NCBI GenBank assembly: GCA_903891095.1
Contig: CAITDI010000018.1
Location: 1-40,818 of the forward strand
Origin: an uncultured bacterium
Lineage (GTDB): Bacteria; Planctomycetota; Phycisphaerae; Phycisphaerales; SM1A02
Length of the DNA: 40,818 nucleotides
Direction: 5' to 3'
Both the position numbers and the translations under genes were made by a program. Under the pieces are notes generated by a model. That model ran no database searches. It was not told the DNA's origin and was given only the letters and a program-made list of their open reading frames with translations. This document shows, in pieces, positions 39,598 through 40,818 of the stretch. The first letter of the stretch is position 1. Every line of letters starts with the position of its first letter.

Positions 39598-39726
39598 GAA
39601 TGCCCACGGCCTGAAGACTTTGGGCGGAAGCCCGCGGAACGTTGGACGTGGGAGTCGGATCGTCGACGTCTCACGAATCGAAGGCTCACACAACCCGTGC
39701 CGCAGGCTTCGCCTGACGGGCATTCA
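39598..39726. repeat. Dispersed hairpin repeat, locus 5
   Basis: Plus copy at 39598-39657: GAATGCCC, inserted segment ACGGCCTGAAGACTTT, short stem GGGC (39622-39625)/GCCC (39630-39633) with loop GGAA, GCGGAAC and GTTGGACGTGGGAGTCGG. This about 60-bp block is nearly identical, inverted, to 33170-33235. Minus copy at 39700-39719: CCG(T)CAGGC/GCCTGCGG with loop GAA, ending GGGCATTC. The rest of the gap to 39804 shows nothing more. Confidence 0.8.
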
Positions 39727-39803
39727 CGCTTGACGCCGGAGCCGAATCTCCCCACCCACCCGCAAATCGCTTGATCCACCGCCTCGCATCGACATACTGC
39801 ATC

Positions 39804-40818
39804 GATGCTGATCGCACGCGCACTCGCCATCACGGCCATCACGGCCGCCGCCTCCGTCGCTCTCGCCGACAGTTCGCTCCCCGGTCCGTTCGCCGTGTCG
39901 CAGCGCACCGTCACGGTCACGCGCACGAGCGGCACGACCTTCACCGCGCAGATCCGCTACCCCGCCACGAGCTCCGCGGCCAACGCGCCGTTCGCCGCCG
40001 GCGCCGCGCCCGCGCCCGCGATCACCTTCGGCCACGGCTTTCTGAGCGCGGTCGATCTCTACGACTCCACGATGGATCACCTCGCGAGCCACGGCTACAT
40101 CGTGATCGCGACCACCAGCGAAGGCTCGCTCCTGCCGAGCCACGCGAACTTCGCGCTCGACATGCGCCAGTGCCTCACCTGGCTCGAGGATCAGAACGCG
40201 CTCGCGACCAGCTGGCTCGCCGGCGACGTGAACACCGCGGCGTTCGGCGTCTCGGGCCATTCGATGGGCGGCGGCGCGAGCGCGCTTGCCGCGGGCGCCG
40301 ACGCGCGCATCAAGTGCCTCGCCACGCTCGCGGCCGCGGAGACCAATCCGTCGGCGGCGGCGGCGGCGAGCTCGATCCAGCGGCCATGCTGCTTCATCAC
40401 GGGCGCGCAGGACGGCATCGTCGCGCCGAGCTCGACGCTCGGCGAATACAACAACTGCGATGCGCCGCGGCAATTCGTGTCGATCGCGGGCGGCTCGCAC
40501 TGCGGGTTCATCGACAGCGCGATCATCGCGTGCGACGGCGGAACGCTCGCGCGCGCCGACCAGCTGTCCAAGACACGCGCGCTGCTGCTCGACTGGTTCA
40601 ACACGCATCTGCGCGGGAATGCCGCGGCGTTCACCGTCGCATGGGGCGCGGGCGCGCAGGTCGCGGGCACGACGACCACGCGCGACGCGCGCACGACGGC
40701 CGCGCTCGCCGCGAGCACGCTGGCTGGCACAGCGGGCGCCGCGCCGCTCGAGACCACGATGACCATCACCAACATCGGTCCCGACGCGACGGCGTTCGCG
40801 ATGCGCGCGGGCTCGTCG
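39804..40818 (+). CDS. Secreted alpha/beta hydrolase, polyester-hydrolase/DLH-like (partial)
   Basis: 338 codons are inside the window and the 3' end is cut off. Signal peptide MLIARALAITAITAAASVALA. The alpha/beta-hydrolase core has the oxyanion segment ITFGHGFLSAVD, nucleophile Ser153 in GVSGHSMGGGASALAAG, acid Asp203 in ITGAQDGIVAPS and His232 in GGSHCGF. The G-H-S-M-G-G-G nucleophile elbow and S-H-x-x-F are as in chlorophyllase/dienelactone-type and PET-hydrolase-like secreted esterases. Six Cys in the domain suggest disulfide bonds outside the cell. After residue 270 a C-terminal extension starts (VAGTTTTRDARTT, then LETTMTITNIGPDATAF), a beta-sandwich or repeat-like domain that runs off the window. 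The substrate is unknown. Confidence 0.85.

Overview
The window reads as a chromosomal piece of a very GC-rich planctomycete, most likely from the Phycisphaerae. The signs are four secreted proteins ending in a PEP-CTERM-like tail (PAPGA(L/M)ALLG...ARRRR), four secreted proteins ending in paired dockerin-like Ca-loop repeats (D-x-NGDG-x-V-x-GSDLA...WG), a planctomycete-style arylsulfatase, a c-type-haem/FGE-like fusion protein, and many short secreted proteins of unknown function. No rRNA, tRNA, CRISPR array, integrase or phage gene was seen. The taxonomy is inference from protein style.

Layout. 1-1800: end of a class-III aminotransferase converging on an NCS1 nucleobase/hydantoin permease. 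1956-6679: a thioredoxin-like exported protein, a convergent unknown exported protein, and a dockerin protein interrupted by an in-frame TAA. 6680-7111: terminator, 15-bp satellite and paired hairpin repeats. 7112-10830: methyltransferase-like protein, then a minus-strand sulfatase/COG4705 pair, then a DUF3313-like lipoprotein. 10968-15588: dockerin protein, PEP-CTERM protein, polytopic membrane protein with huge Gly/Pro inserts, STAS protein. 15625-17201: CDF-like transporter overlapping NnrE. 17485-19292: convergent PEP-CTERM pair separated by two back-to-back hairpin terminators. 19636-25203 (minus): ATP-grasp ligase, HglS-like 2-oxoadipate dioxygenase/decarboxylase, oligopeptidase-B-like lipoprotein, small membrane protein. 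25301-30474 (minus): cytochrome/PHM-like/FGE-like fusion, YHYH-dockerin protein, four-repeat dockerin protein. 30723-33134: small exported anchored protein and an FG-GAP/VCBS protein. 33715-38616 (minus): MuiA-type DUF4139 protein, polytopic protein, YceI, sialidase. 38838-end: PEP-CTERM protein and a truncated secreted alpha/beta hydrolase.

Taken together this is an envelope- and secretion-heavy region. Several products would act outside the cytoplasm on sulfated or sialylated glycans, peptides and esters (sulfatase, sialidase, oligopeptidase, esterase-like hydrolase), beside many cell-surface proteins with two different C-terminal sorting or attachment modules. No exosortase and no cohesin is encoded here.

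The most interesting non-coding signal is a dispersed family of short hairpin repeats in five intergenic gaps (about 160-256, 6941-7039, 20541-20730, 33165-33675, 39598-39726). Copies share GAATGCCC on the 5' side and GGAAC or GGCAC on the 3' side. Their stems differ by compensatory changes, and most tetraloops fit GNRA (GCAA, GTGA, GTAA, GGAA). All sit just downstream of gene ends. The window is also rich in short tandem duplications (15, 18, 21, 22 and 26 bp), several placed exactly at start codons, stop codons or just after signal peptides.
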